Below are positions 1 to 10,984 of a stretch of 64,000 bases of DNA, one piece after another. Location of the stretch: contig NC_089727.1 in the NCBI RefSeq assembly GCF_035083965.1, positions 7,693,501 to 7,757,500 on the forward strand, given 5' to 3'. This stretch comes from Branchiostoma lanceolatum. Its lineage: Eukaryota; Chordata; Leptocardii; Amphioxiformes; Branchiostomatidae. The notes under the pieces are model-generated. The model was not told where the DNA came from and made no database searches. It worked only from the letters and a program-made list of their open reading frames with translations. Every line of letters starts with the position of its first letter. Positions within the stretch are counted from its first letter, which is position 1. The translations under genes were made by a program, and so were the position numbers.

Positions 1-617
1 TTGCAAATAAATCAAAGCTTTGCAATGATTCCTTACTACCTTTGCCAAGATTAAGGTTATGTTTTGGTTTGTTTTTTGTTTTTGGGAGCATGTGTGTGTG
101 TCTGTCTGCCTGAACATCATTTCTGACCTAAGTTTAAGAATGCTTTTGCCATCAAACACTGTGAATGGGATCCTTTCGCTGTGTGAGTCAAGTAAGGTTG
201 TGTTGTAATTTCATTACTGAGAAGTTGAGAAGAAAATAGTTACGGATATGCTTTGTCATGTTCAGCAGTTTATTATCATTATGCTCTCTGGCAACGTTTG
301 TGAAAAAGCATAAAGGCCAATAGTCGTTTCAAAAACAGGTATTTCACCGTTATGACATGACTTGAATTAGCAAAATGTTTGAATCGTCCCCACAATTGAA
401 GGATAGAACTATCGTGATAGAACATGGTGACATCTCTAAAATAGCAGAAAGCATATTTCACTTATTTCTTCATGTTGGTATGTGGTTAGGAGACATTCTC
501 GGGAACAAATCAGGAAATATCTGTGACATTAGCTGCATCTCTTAATCATATGACAGCAATGCGACAGATAGTGTGCAATGTTTCGTCCTTCTGTTGTTAT
601 GGGATTCTCGTGTTGGA
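1..617. other. 3' flank of the first gene; no gene seen
   Basis: No coding segment could be supported here. The stretch is AT-rich with a short GT-rich patch near 90-105. It lies downstream of the minus-strand gene that ends at 618, so part may be its 3' untranslated region. The short open frames show no family features. Confidence 0.5.
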
Positions 618-3600
618 CTACGGCCGGGGCATGATGTGGACGTCAGCACACTCGTAGAACATGGCGGGGGCCTGCGGGTTCTTGGTGACGTACACCGCCT
701 GGAGAGTCGCCATGCCGTGCCTGTGGAGACAAAGATGTCAGTGCACAGTTTCCAAATCGGCACTTTCAATGGCTCTTCAACTGAATAGTTCAACAAGCAT
801 GCATTATTCACAATAAGCACTTTTGCTGACTAGTTATTCGAAGGCAATTGGTGTAATTAAGGACATTGAAAATCTCCTCGCCCCTTAAGTCCCTGGAAGC
901 CATCATTACGAACATTAACAGGCACCTTTAGATTAGAGCACACCGTTAAGTGCAACCGACATTTCCAAGTAATGCCTAGGGAAAAATTGACTTGGTAGTA
1001 GTAGTAGTTGTCCACTGTTTTCTGCTGCTGCAAAAATTGACTTAAACGCTACTAAATCATAATTCAATTCTCATGCAGACCACCAAGTAGAATTTGCAAG
1101 AAACATCGACTGCAAATTGCGTTTTAGAAACCAAACAAATGTTTGAAAAACGTGATAGGTTGAGGAAAGGGATGTGCCCGTTACCTACCCCATGGGATGC
1201 GGGACAGTGATGTTGGTGGAGTAGAGACTCAGGGACGGTTCACCCATGTCTTTGATCATCGCCAGCTGCTTGAACTCCCCCTGTTCTCCCTCCCGCATGT
1301 TGATGGTGAACATCCCCTGTTGTGAAAAGTGTAAGAGGTCGAGGAACGCAGTGCCATAGATAGCTGGATGCATGGCCTATGTCACCGAGCAGATTAAGTG
1401 AGTGCATTGTATCGGTATTTTTCTAAAGACCGTAAAGTACATTTATTGCAACTTATGTCATATAGGGCATTTTGTAAATTATATGATGAAGGCAGTGTAG
1501 AGTGGACAAAAAGCAACTCCATTTTGCTTTCAGACTTTTTACCATATTGAATACAAACTTTTCAGTTGTGTATATTGTGGACTTCTATGACCCCCCCCCC
1601 CCCCGTACATTCAGAAGATGTCGTTACATCGCTACGCATATGTACCTAACATTGTCTATGATTGTTACTAAGTCAGTCTGTACCGGTGAAGAGGCCATAT
1701 AATGATCCAGGTTCTTCTGTATGGTAACGGTGAAGTTCTCGCCTTCCCTGAATAAAAGAGAATAAGATCAACACGTTGAATTATCCATATACTTATACGT
1801 ACTACTAGGTTAATTCCCTTGTACCCAGTTGTTTGTTTGAATGCATAGTTGTAGTAGAGTCTATAGACCGGCGATTCGCTGTACTTTTGTCGTGTCAATA
1901 AAGGTTGTAACATGTCAGAGTCTATAGACCGGATTTGTTGATACATTTTAGTCTGTTACGATGTCCATCATATATCATGTCATCACAATCTTTCCTTATA
2001 GAGAAGAAACGTCCACACTGGTACTGTAAGTTTATCTATTTAATTGTTCACAATTTGACTTGCTGTGTATGAGTCATATGTGTATATATGTTTGTGTATG
2101 TGTTTGTATGTGTATGTATGCATTTATATATATATACATATATATATGTGTGTGTGTGTGTGTGTGCGTGCGCGCGTGTGTGTGTGTGTGTGCAGTTTTA
2201 TGTGTTTCTGTATGTACAATGTACCAACATCTGTTTGTATGTAAACAGTTTTAGCAAAAAAAGGTAATTGTGAATTTCTCATTGGTCAGTGTAACTGCGC
2301 TCGAGGCAAAGGATAAAATGTCAGGTCAAATCTCGATTCGAATCCTGATGACATCATCTTCAACATTCCTTATGGTACGCCCCGATTTTGACCCAAGACA
2401 TGCAGTCCTGGTTCCAAGATATATACTCAATACATTACTTGTTGATACAGATTCTTGAGAAGGTACTGATCAGGTCTTACATCAGAGCGATCCCCGTATG
2501 CGGCATGGGCATCCTCCCGCCACACGGCCCGGTCACCAGGGCGCAGTCATCTGCTCCTATAGACAGGAAACACCAATGGTGGCGGAAAGAGAACTATAGT
2601 AATGTGATACCACAAAGTCGACGAAAGAAGATAATGAACAACGGTGGTGATATTTGGCAAGTGTTATTTCTTATAAGGAAGAAGACCCATTTGTCTTCAT
2701 GTCGTCATGTGTGGGATAGGACTACGTCATACCATCGGCAGTGATCCTCACATACCCTTTTTGACTGAACCCTCTACATGCTGGGAAAAGCGGGAACCTC
2801 CGGGAAACGCAGGAGTAAACAAAATCATTACCATGACGACTAAGCATGCTATGCATACGCGTTGTCATGGCAATGTGTTATTTTCCCCTTGTGATATCCA
2901 TAGTTCCCTCATCACCAATTTTGGGCCTCCTGACTGCTTTCCTAAGTACTGCAGGAGACCTTCTGGTTGTAATATCTCGTGTTCTGTGCTGTGATCACAT
3001 TTTTTTTTGATGGCGGATAATCTGCATAAAAGTTCTGCTGCAGTACCAAAGAAAACCGCTATGACTTCCCTGATCGAACTTGTCATTCGTTCTGCTGACT
3101 CATAACCACTTATCAAATATCATAGATATCATAAAGCATTCATCCCCAATTTCTTGGGCTACCGAGATAAAACAAAATCAATTCTCCAAGGGATACATCC
3201 GTGTAATATTCTAAATATTTCAGCTCTAGCGATCGTAGTAATGTAAATCAAACCCTCCGCTCTTGGGGCGTCGCCAAAAAGCTAGCAAGTTTTTGCATCT
3301 AGCTGCACACGGCCTCCAAGCAGAGGTTAGCCTCCGTCCGATTTTTCAAGTCTTTTTTTTTGCGTTTTGTCGGGCTTTCTATTTTATCAGAATTTCTTGC
3401 CAGCTGGCAATTATTGGTTTTTCATTACGTGACTTATTTTGAGTGCCTCTTTGGCTAGCTACTTCGTGTTTGCGGTAACTAGTGATAAACAACCTGGGTG
3501 ACCTCGGACTGTACCCAGCCTCGTCAGCTGATCCAGTTTCCAGACCACTCATGACGATCTCGTGCCCAGGTTATCAAACTACCTCCGTGATCAACAACCT

Positions 3601-4141
3601 CGCTGTGCACACCTGTTATGACTGTGACCTTCGGGAGCGGAACTACTGGAGTTTCATGGATCAAAACCTGTTTGTTCGGGCCACAAATTTATTCACGAAT
3701 AGTAAATAGTTGACGTCGAAGGTTGCTCATCAAGTAACGTTATCTATAGACACATACATGTACATGTATAATGACAAAAGAGCAAGAGGATCTAAGAACA
3801 TGTGGGCAAGGGGGCGTGGCCTACAATTGTACTGGGACGAAGTTATGTGACTCAAGCCATAAACCCAGGCCTTATATATCATGAATCCTGTGAAAGGCAT
3901 CAGATGTACCCGTCTGTGGAAGGGGAGTAAAATCCCGTGTTCCAGGAGGTGGTTCAAGCAAGATAAATGGGGAGGGCTATCAACTCTTACGTATTTGTTG
4001 CTTCTTGTATCATCCCTTCAACGAACGTCCCTCACCTGCTTTGTTTATCCCCATCATCGACCCCCGCTGGGGAGGACTGATCATGCACATGTGTGCCCAG
4101 GTACCGGCCAGGAACAGCAGAAACACCGCCACGGTCTTCAT
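618..4141 (-). CDS. Secreted copper histidine-brace-like protein (LPMO/X325/BIM1-like), copy 1, five exons
   Basis: Five minus-strand exons join in phase to 158 codons plus stop: 4141-4036, 2556-2481, 1747-1684, 1316-1189 and 720-618. Residues 1-16 form a clean signal peptide (MKTVAVFLLFLAGTWA), so the mature chain should begin with His17 (HMCMISPPQRG). An N-terminal histidine exposed by signal cleavage is the hallmark of LPMOs and the related copper-binding X325/BIM1 proteins. Other candidate ligands are His76 (in KNLDHY) and Asp151 (in FYECADV), a spacing that fits a His-His-Asp site. Cys19, Cys40, Cys47 and Cys149 could form two disulfides. N65-F-T and N117-I-T are glycosylation sequons. 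The protein is probably extracellular and metal-binding; enzymatic activity is not implied. Family membership is inferred from motifs, because I cannot name an exact orthologue. The splice donor after exon 3 is the less common GTACAG, which is also used in copy 2. Confidence 0.75.
1600..2215. repeat. Poly-C tract (about 1591-1604) and TG/TA microsatellite (2075-2215)
   Basis: A run of cytosines lies just before 1605. A mixed (TG)n/(TA)n satellite with TGTATG variants fills 2075-2215. Both lie in introns of the first gene. The long peptides predicted across the satellite are artefacts of the dinucleotide repeat. Confidence 0.8.
3312..3410 (+). mobile_element. Partial MITE related to the element at 32173-32335
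   Basis: The segment starts with TCCAAGCAGAGG and continues with TTTTGTCGGGCTTTCTATTTT. These match the terminal and internal parts of the complete inverted-repeat element at 32173-32335. Only one end is recognisable, so this is a truncated copy inside intron 1 of the first gene. Confidence 0.45.
4036..4141 (-). CDS. Exon 1 of copy 1: signal peptide and mature N-terminal histidine
   Basis: The ATG is at 4141-4139, and the exon ends at 4036 in a GTGAGG donor. It encodes 35 residues plus one base. The hydrophobic core VAVFLLFLAG followed by TWA-H sets the predicted cleavage so that His is residue 1. This exon is what links the gene to histidine-brace copper proteins. I found no equivalent exon for the second copy. 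Confidence 0.7.
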
Positions 4142-5224
4142 GGTTGTACGGCGAGGTGGGAGCTGCAGGGCGAAGGTGTTCACACGTCGGGGTCTGGGGA
4201 AGAAGTGCTCCGATCGGACCGCGCTCAGACTTTACTTTTCTTTGTCCCGTGACTCTCACACAGGTACACGGCGCCATGGTCAGTAGGGCCACAGCAGGTA
4301 AACTGTATGGGAGACATCTACGCGCGCATTGATTTTCACCCGATTAAAAGTGAAAAGTTGAAAATGGGAAAATATATGTGATAGTCTTGAGTGTAGTGAT
4401 GCTAGGCGACTCCGCTTCTGTCATTGTGTGCAGTTTTTGAATACAGGAACAAAAGACCTGTTCGTTGTCGCTTTAATTTTTGTTACATCGTTTATGGTCT
4501 GTATTCTGAAAAAAAAGCATGTGGAGCTGTGTACAGGACGCCATCCATAACATTTACTTGCTGTAGCCTACTGGTGATCACAAGGCAACGTCTGACCTCA
4601 GGTGACCTTTTACGTGACTGAGTGTTTTCGAGTGTGTTCATGAACGTTTACTTTCATATCACAGATCATCAAGGTAATTATCTAATCTGGTCTAATCTGC
4701 CTATTCCTTATTTCATAAGTAATTTTTATTATGAAATATTACTTGTAGACAGTTTTGAAATTGTAACGTTTTTCAAACATTTTATTCAATCTTTTTGCTT
4801 CATGTATTGCTGTGTTGCAATTTCAATAAAATAAAATAAAATAAGATGAAAGGGGGTCTTAGTCTTTCAGATGTTTAGATTGTGAGAAAAGTAAAAAACA
4901 CAACGGTGACTACGGCGATAAAAGAAACAGCGAAAGGTGTGGAGCCAAATTTCTGATCCACCAGATTGATGCTCCGTTGGGTCATTGGGAGCTTGGGTTA
5001 GGGTTGGGGCTAGAGTTGGGGTGGGGTTAGATTTCGAGAGAGTCCACAACAGCGCGACCCCTCGTCCAAAAATCCGATCAATCTTCTTGCAAATTACAAC
5101 ACTCCACGAGCGTGACGCACTTCCCTCAGGTATACTGGAAACCCCCAAGCAGTTTTGGTGCAAATATTTGGTAAGGGCATAAATTTGGCATGACACCGGG
5201 CGACCTTCACCCATCGCTACCCTC
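4142..5224. other. Spacer between the two tandem copies
   Basis: This should hold the promoter of copy 1, which reads leftward from 4141. No clear TATA box or repeat was recognised. A run of AATAA/AATAAA units sits near 4826-4845, and a GGGTT/GGGGT-rich stretch near 4997-5030. No other gene was seen. Confidence 0.4.
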
Positions 5225-6032
5225 CTAGTCAACCCCGATGATGACGTCGGTACACTGGTAGAACATGGGCGGGGCCTGGGGATTTCTGGTCACTTACACC
5301 GCCTGCAGAGTCTCCATGTCCGAGCTGTTGAAACAGATCAGAAGCAACAGTCACCTTAGTATTTTGTTTGTAAGAGGTTATACCTAAAAGACAATCGGAA
5401 ATGCAAAATACACCATAGTCACTATTTAACATACGTAAGATCACACAAATTTCAATAAAACGATGAGGTATGTAACGTGATATACAGTAGGTCGCGTAGC
5501 TATACATTCTCCCATTTTACATGATTAGGCCATGCTGATTTGAAGATTGGGATGACATTATCTCAAACCCCAAAACTGATGTGAGCGTATGAATAAAAAA
5601 AGTTTGGCCTAAAAAAGTTGCCTCCAGTATGAAATCTACGTGATCAGGAAGGTTGAACAAATGACTGAATACACATATGGTATACCGAATAAAAGATTAT
5701 TCATTTTTGTTCTTTCACATCTTCTTTGACTTTCTGAATTTCATTTGGAATTGATATCCGTTTTTTTGTGCGTATTTTACGGCATATACAAAGCTCATTT
5801 CGCAGTTACTTTGTACGATATACGACTTACGTTCTAAATCTTGTTTTTTTGTGTGGAAATGGACGACAATCAATCACATAGAGCGCGGATTCCATCATGC
5901 ATATGTACTCGAACACACGCACATACACATACACACGTACATCCGACCCTCACAGACACACACATACATACCCCCACGCAAACACACACACATACACACA
6001 CACACGCACACACTCACGCACACACATACACA

Positions 6033-6079
<47 letters not shown>

Positions 6080-7120
6080 TGACACACGTACATCCGACCC
6101 TCACAAACACACACATACATGTACATCCATACACACACATGCATACATACGTTGATTCATACATACACACATGCATCCATACATACAAACACACCCACCC
6201 CCACACGCGTATGCTTACCCTACAGGTTTTGGAATCGTGATGTTGACAGAGTACAGGGTGAGGGACGGTTCACCGATGTCGGGTATCTTTTGCAGCAAAG
6301 TGAAGTCCCCTGTCATGCCTGCCCGGAAACTGATAGTGAACTCTCCCTATAAAATAAACCAAGATTGAAATAAGAAAAAGACACCTTAAAAGGTAACATC
6401 AGAAGGAAAGCTCGGTCAGAAAAACCACGTACAAGCCATTGAAGTATCGAGCCGAGTTTTGACAGGAAAATCTCAGTACTTTTGGAGCAAATCAGTCACG
6501 GTGCTCGTCCCACAAAAGCATCATCATTACAAACGGGGTATCACTTTCAGGGCAGTAGACTAGCTTTCCAACGATTTGAAACACACCGCCCATTATTGAA
6601 ATATCAGGCATATGACCGTGGGAAATTTAAGCATTTTTTCTCGGGACTAGCTCACATACGTACCCCTGGTGCACAAGTCATGAATGCACGATCATTGTAA
6701 ATGGGGATAATCAATACGTTTTCTAATGATATGTAATAGAATGATATTGATAAATTAAAAACAGAGAACTGATAATTGATCGAACGGAAACAAATTTCAC
6801 ACTTTTTTGTGTTAAGTTTAGATAAAGGGTTAGGTATAGTAAGTCGTGAAAACAATACTGTACCGGGGAGGCTGAGTCATAATGATCCAGGTTCTTTTGT
6901 ATCGTCACGGTGTATTGGGAGCCTCCCCTGTATAGCACCGACAAACATAAATTAGTAAAGTAAAAAAAAATCTGGTAACATTCCCAGAGAATGATTGGGA
7001 TTTGGCAATGACACGCTAAGTTCATTAGAATTTGATAAGCACTTCGGGGTTTTTAATAGTTATGCTTACAAAAGAGCCAAAGTCCACAGGGCCCAGTAAC
7101 CAAGCCGCAGTCAGGGCATG
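5225..7120 (-). pseudogene. Second tandem copy of the histidine-brace-like gene, probably inactive
   Basis: Four exon homologues lie in the same order and spacing as copy 1: 7120-7070 (CPDCGLVTGPCG), 6927-6864 (YTVTIQKNLDHY), 6346-6219 (GEPSLTLYSVNIT) and 5324-5225 (FYQCTDV). Exons 3 and 4 have exactly the same length as in copy 1 (64 and 128 bp) with the same splice phases, so this is a tandem duplication. Three defects are visible. The last exon has an in-frame TAA at 5296-5294, where copy 1 encodes Tyr135. The exon 2 homologue is 25 bp shorter and does not join exon 3 in phase at the obvious donor. No signal-peptide exon was found upstream to about 10.9 kb. The stop sits in GGTGTAAGT, which itself looks like a splice donor, so an alternative 3' structure cannot be excluded. 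Confidence 0.65.
5915..6200. repeat. CA microsatellite with diverged ACAC/CATA edges
   Basis: The core is a long pure (CA)n run around 6030-6077, flanked by interrupted ACACAC/ATACAC units. An imperfect duplication of CGTACATCCGACCCTCACA occurs on both sides of the core (near 5936 and 6087). It lies in the last intron of the second gene copy. All reading frames through it are satellite artefacts. Confidence 0.9.
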
Positions 7121-7192
7121 CTGCAACAAAACAGTCAGCTGAACATGTCCTGTATTTTGTAACATTTTTGTATTACTAATATACTACATATA

Positions 7193-7925
7193 CAAGTCAA
7201 GTCAAGTCAAAGTTTATTGCACAACGATTGTAACAGGTACAATGTAAGGGAAAGATAAAATGCTACTGGCTACTTATATCAGACTACTAAAAGCTACAGG
7301 AAGGTTCAATGCTATACAATGATTAGGTTCTAGGCTGTACAATGTTCCATTTCAAACTACAAGAAAGCACTATCTATATAATATTATCAGAGGTACAAAA
7401 TATCAACAGGTGATACAATATGGAGCCGTATATGTCAATTATACAATAACATGGCGAAGAGATGAATGTCTTATACAACTAAATCGCTATTTCACGGATT
7501 CTTTTTTGCATAGATGTAAAAATATATTGGCCTAGATATACAGATATTGTTTCAGGACATGACATAAGTACACGGAACGTCTCTGTTTTCGACTGAGGTA
7601 ATGTTACATTTGTTTTACACTTAATTGTCTGCAATAACTTCACTCTTTCATCTTTATATGTTGGACATTCCATTAAAAAGTGGTATTCGTCTTCGACATT
7701 TTCTTTACATGTAGGACAAAGTCTCTGATTGGCTGGGACATTTCGGTGTCTGCCTTTTTCAATTTCAAGACAGTGTGCTCCAATACGGAGTTTTGTTGTG
7801 TGTGTTATGAAAGATTTGTTTTGGACTGACTGGAGGTAGTTCTCTATATGAAAGTCGGTTTTTATTTTGAATATGTTTCAAGTTTCTTAAAGCTTCTTAT
7901 CGTTTGCCGCCAGCTTGACAGAAAC
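7193..7925 (-). mobile_element. 3' end of a non-LTR retrotransposon (CR1/L2-like LINE)
   Basis: On the minus strand, reading from about 7925 down to 7482, the frame encodes the C-terminal tail of a LINE reverse transcriptase. It includes IENYLQSV, KLRIGAHCLEIEKGRH and the zinc-binding-like LCPTCKENVEDEYHFLMECP. A frameshift separates an upstream block (RSFKKLETY) from the rest at about 7878. The element ends in a short tandem repeat, TTGAC repeated on the minus strand (7193-7216), the typical 3' end of CR1/L2-type elements. It is 5'-truncated and decayed. Class is inferred from these family traits. Confidence 0.7.
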
Positions 7926-9604
7926 TCGCCTTTCAGGCGCTCCTTAAACATTTCTCCGAAATATTTGGCATCGACATGTACTAACTGGGTTAGCAGAAAA
8001 TATCAAACGTTGTACCAAGGACATTATATGTCCTTGGTTGTACTGTGTATAATTGTTGTGCAAGAAAGTTTATCTTTAAAGTTTGTACAATCGGCCTCTC
8101 CCCCCCCCCCCGCCCAAATGGAGTTTGGCTACAAGACAATCATTGCTTCATATCAGACATAAAAAATGATGTTTATTGGTATCAAATTGAATACGTTTTT
8201 ACTATCTAGTCACGTTTAAGGTCCTTATATTCAGATTTATAAGGGAAAACTACTGCGTTTGTATTTTTTTAAATTCTTTTATGGCCCCTGCGATTGCGGT
8301 ACTAATCAACCAAAGTGTGATACATTTTGTGTATTATAAAGTGCGAAATAAATGTTGACTTACATGTTGGGCATGCAGGCCCTCAATTATGTAGGATGAT
8401 GACATAATTCATACGCAAGATGTAAATACATGATCTAATCAATTGAAAAGATGCAGCTGTGTTATTCACATCGTCTCTATTTCGGCATAACAGATTCCAC
8501 AGTCTGTGAGAATCACGCCCCACTTCCAGTAGCGGGTCACGCCCATCTCAGGTATCCGAATTTTGCTGTGCACCGAATCAGCCGCTATGTTTACAATCAG
8601 CTGGGCGCCGCGCCAAACCCGGTGGATCGAAGGATTTCTACTTGGTGACGTGTCAAATTAGTGTTAATGAACATTTTCTGCCACAAAACAGGCCAAATAT
8701 CAGCAGAATAAGGTGCCTGGTGCGTTGCTTGTGCTAGCTGCAAGATCTGATCCTTTATCAGGACGATAGGTAAGTCTTTTCCGGATGATTTTGATGTGGG
8801 GAGGGGGGCGGTACGTGATAGACGTGTAACAAGGTAAACAACTCCAAGTTGACGTAAAATTTATTAGAATCTAGATATCAATATGTAGTAAAGCCACGGG
8901 TGGTGGTGTACACTTTGTGTAAACCAGTCACGTACGAAGTGTTTATCCTATGTCGCCAGTCCATGCAAGTCACTGACACTAGTGACAGCCAAAACAAATT
9001 ATCAGAATTCCTAAGATAACGTAAAAATCTGTAAATGTCAAATTGACGAAGACAATTCGTAGACAACAAGATACGTAATTGTTTTGTTTTCTCGCTCTGA
9101 ATCTGATTATGAATCTGAATGCCTTCATGTTGGTATTGCTTTAGATTTAAAACTACAATTATCGCCCTGTTGTATGTTGAGTTTTAGAAGGATTTTGAGG
9201 ATATAATCATTCGAGCAAAACTAGAGTGATGCCTTAGGCAAAAGATTAGATGGGTTGTTGCACAAGTAGAATTGGATAGTGACGCATCATGATGTTATGT
9301 GTGGCAAGCATTGACCGCACATAACATTACAGATGCACTCGTGTAACATATCATCTTAGTGGTGGCATGCAATGAAAAGTATAGCTTGAAATATCTTATC
9401 TCTGTTGTCTGTAATATGTAACGTTTATGCTACCCACATACTGGGAAATTACGGCCAACATTTTCCCAAGTTCATTAGACTGCGGGGTGGGACTGTAATC
9501 GGGGCATTTGTTGCAGGTCTTCCAGAAAGAGCTGATTCACACTAATTTTCTGGACATACGACAACAATGTACGACATCCTTCGGCGTACAGCGCCTTTCT
9601 CTCT

Positions 9605-9741
9605 GGGTGTGAATTGGCCCTGCGCATCATACGAAAGGCATTTTTATGGCCCTTACAACTTTGTCGTGTGTTACTTCCAAGGTGAAGTCATACGGGCTAG
9701 AAAAATTATTGTCGTACAACGCACAGGGCAGATTCACACCC
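9605..9741. mobile_element. Short inverted-repeat element
   Basis: The left arm GGGTGTGAAT followed by TGGCCCTGCGC is matched in reverse by GCACAGGGCA followed by GATTCACACCC at the right end. A degenerate extension (GATTCACACTAATTTTC) lies to the left at 9534. No coding potential; probably a non-autonomous DNA element. Confidence 0.5.
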
Positions 9742-10311
9742 ATTAAAATTTTCCAAGAGTGAACTGGGTCAAATTGTCGTATTTCAACCCCCATAAAACT
9801 CGGTCAGGGTCCATAAAACAAAAATGTTACAAAGAGGGGCATTATCTATTAAAATGGTGACATTTTGAAATTGTAGCCAACCCCAGATTGTAACCGAAAA
9901 CGTCCATTTGTAACTTTTCCGTGTTCATAGTGAAGCCCCTGCAAACTTGGGATGGGTCACAATAATGTTCACAGTGAGGAACGATCGTATTGTCAATGGG
10001 ATGATCTTATACTACTAGTACTGCACCAGTAGAAAAACTACGTAGGGCAATCACAGACATATCAAGAGAATGCTACAGGAGTTTATTACATAACATTGAC
10101 GAGGTCGTTAATGTCACAGACTCGTCATCTAATTAGCTGGAAAGGCAGAAGCCCTCAATTATTGTGACAGTATGACGCAAACAGTTTAAACACCCAGTAT
10201 CTGTTCAAGTTGTCAGACTGGTTTGGGCAATTATGCCATTGTTTTCGCTTTAATTGTGCGTTGAACCTTTAAGAAAACCCTACAGTTTAAAGGTCAAAAA
10301 TTAAATTTGAT

Positions 10312-10540
10312 TACTGTAAATCCTGAAACTTTTGCAAGGTTGTTCTTTTTCGTGACCTCTCCACTACAAATTCATGATACTACAAATAGACATTTCCAGT
10401 GTATTACTACTAGTACTGTTCTACTACTACTATCACTACTAGTACAGAATTGTTTCAACTGCGAAGTTGAAAAAAAATCCTGCAAAAACCCCCTTTTATC
10501 TCATATCCCGAAATAAAACCATTGCAAAAATAAATGCACT
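10312..10540. mobile_element. TACTGTAAATC-type MITE, copy A
   Basis: This begins TACTGTAAATCCTGAAACTT and ends near AATAAAACCATTGCAAAAATAAATG. It belongs to a family with four other clear copies in the window (17676, 20704, 50990, 56366). The ends are roughly inverted repeats built on TACTGTAAATC and a GTGGTTTTAT-like motif. Confidence 0.5.
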
Positions 10541-10984
10541 CACAATATCTTATCAGTTAAGATGTGCCAGTGATAAGAAATGCATGGACATAATTCCAAC
10601 CAAACTCGACAAATGCCACAGCACATCCAATGGCTAACATCAAAAATATAGAATCACTCAGCTAAACGTATGTTTTATTGATTATACCCTTGTATATTGA
10701 CTGATAAAAAGCCTGACAGATTTGATTGACACAATTACAACAGCTGTCAACAGCAGACAAGACAGAACACCCCTGTTGTAAGGCAGCCGAACGATAAATT
10801 ATTCAAAACACTGACATTTTCAAAGCCTAGAAGAAACTAGCATTTGCTATACAGGTTCATGTCTGTTATTGTAGGCTGTCCTTCAGTCACAATGCCGTGT
10901 ATTGTGTAAGGATTGTCGTGACTCCCATGTTGATTTTTTTAACCAGGTGTTTAGAGCTGTATCTGTGACGACCAGGTAAACATC

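Larger units (their letters stand above)
7930..10984. other. Intergenic region upstream of GCC2
   Basis: No gene seen. A short poly-C tract sits near 8101-8111. The GCC2 5' untranslated region probably lies at the right end: TTTTTTTAACCAG at about 10936-10948 looks like a splice acceptor about 36 bp before the GCC2 ATG, which suggests an upstream non-coding exon. Confidence 0.4.

Noticed and set aside
3482..4000. Short open frames of 75 residues on both strands
   Set aside because: No domain or splice support; could be old repeat sequence within intron 1 of the first gene.
5841..6240. Long His/Thr-rich open frames on both strands
   Set aside because: They are translations of the CA microsatellite; no coding evidence.
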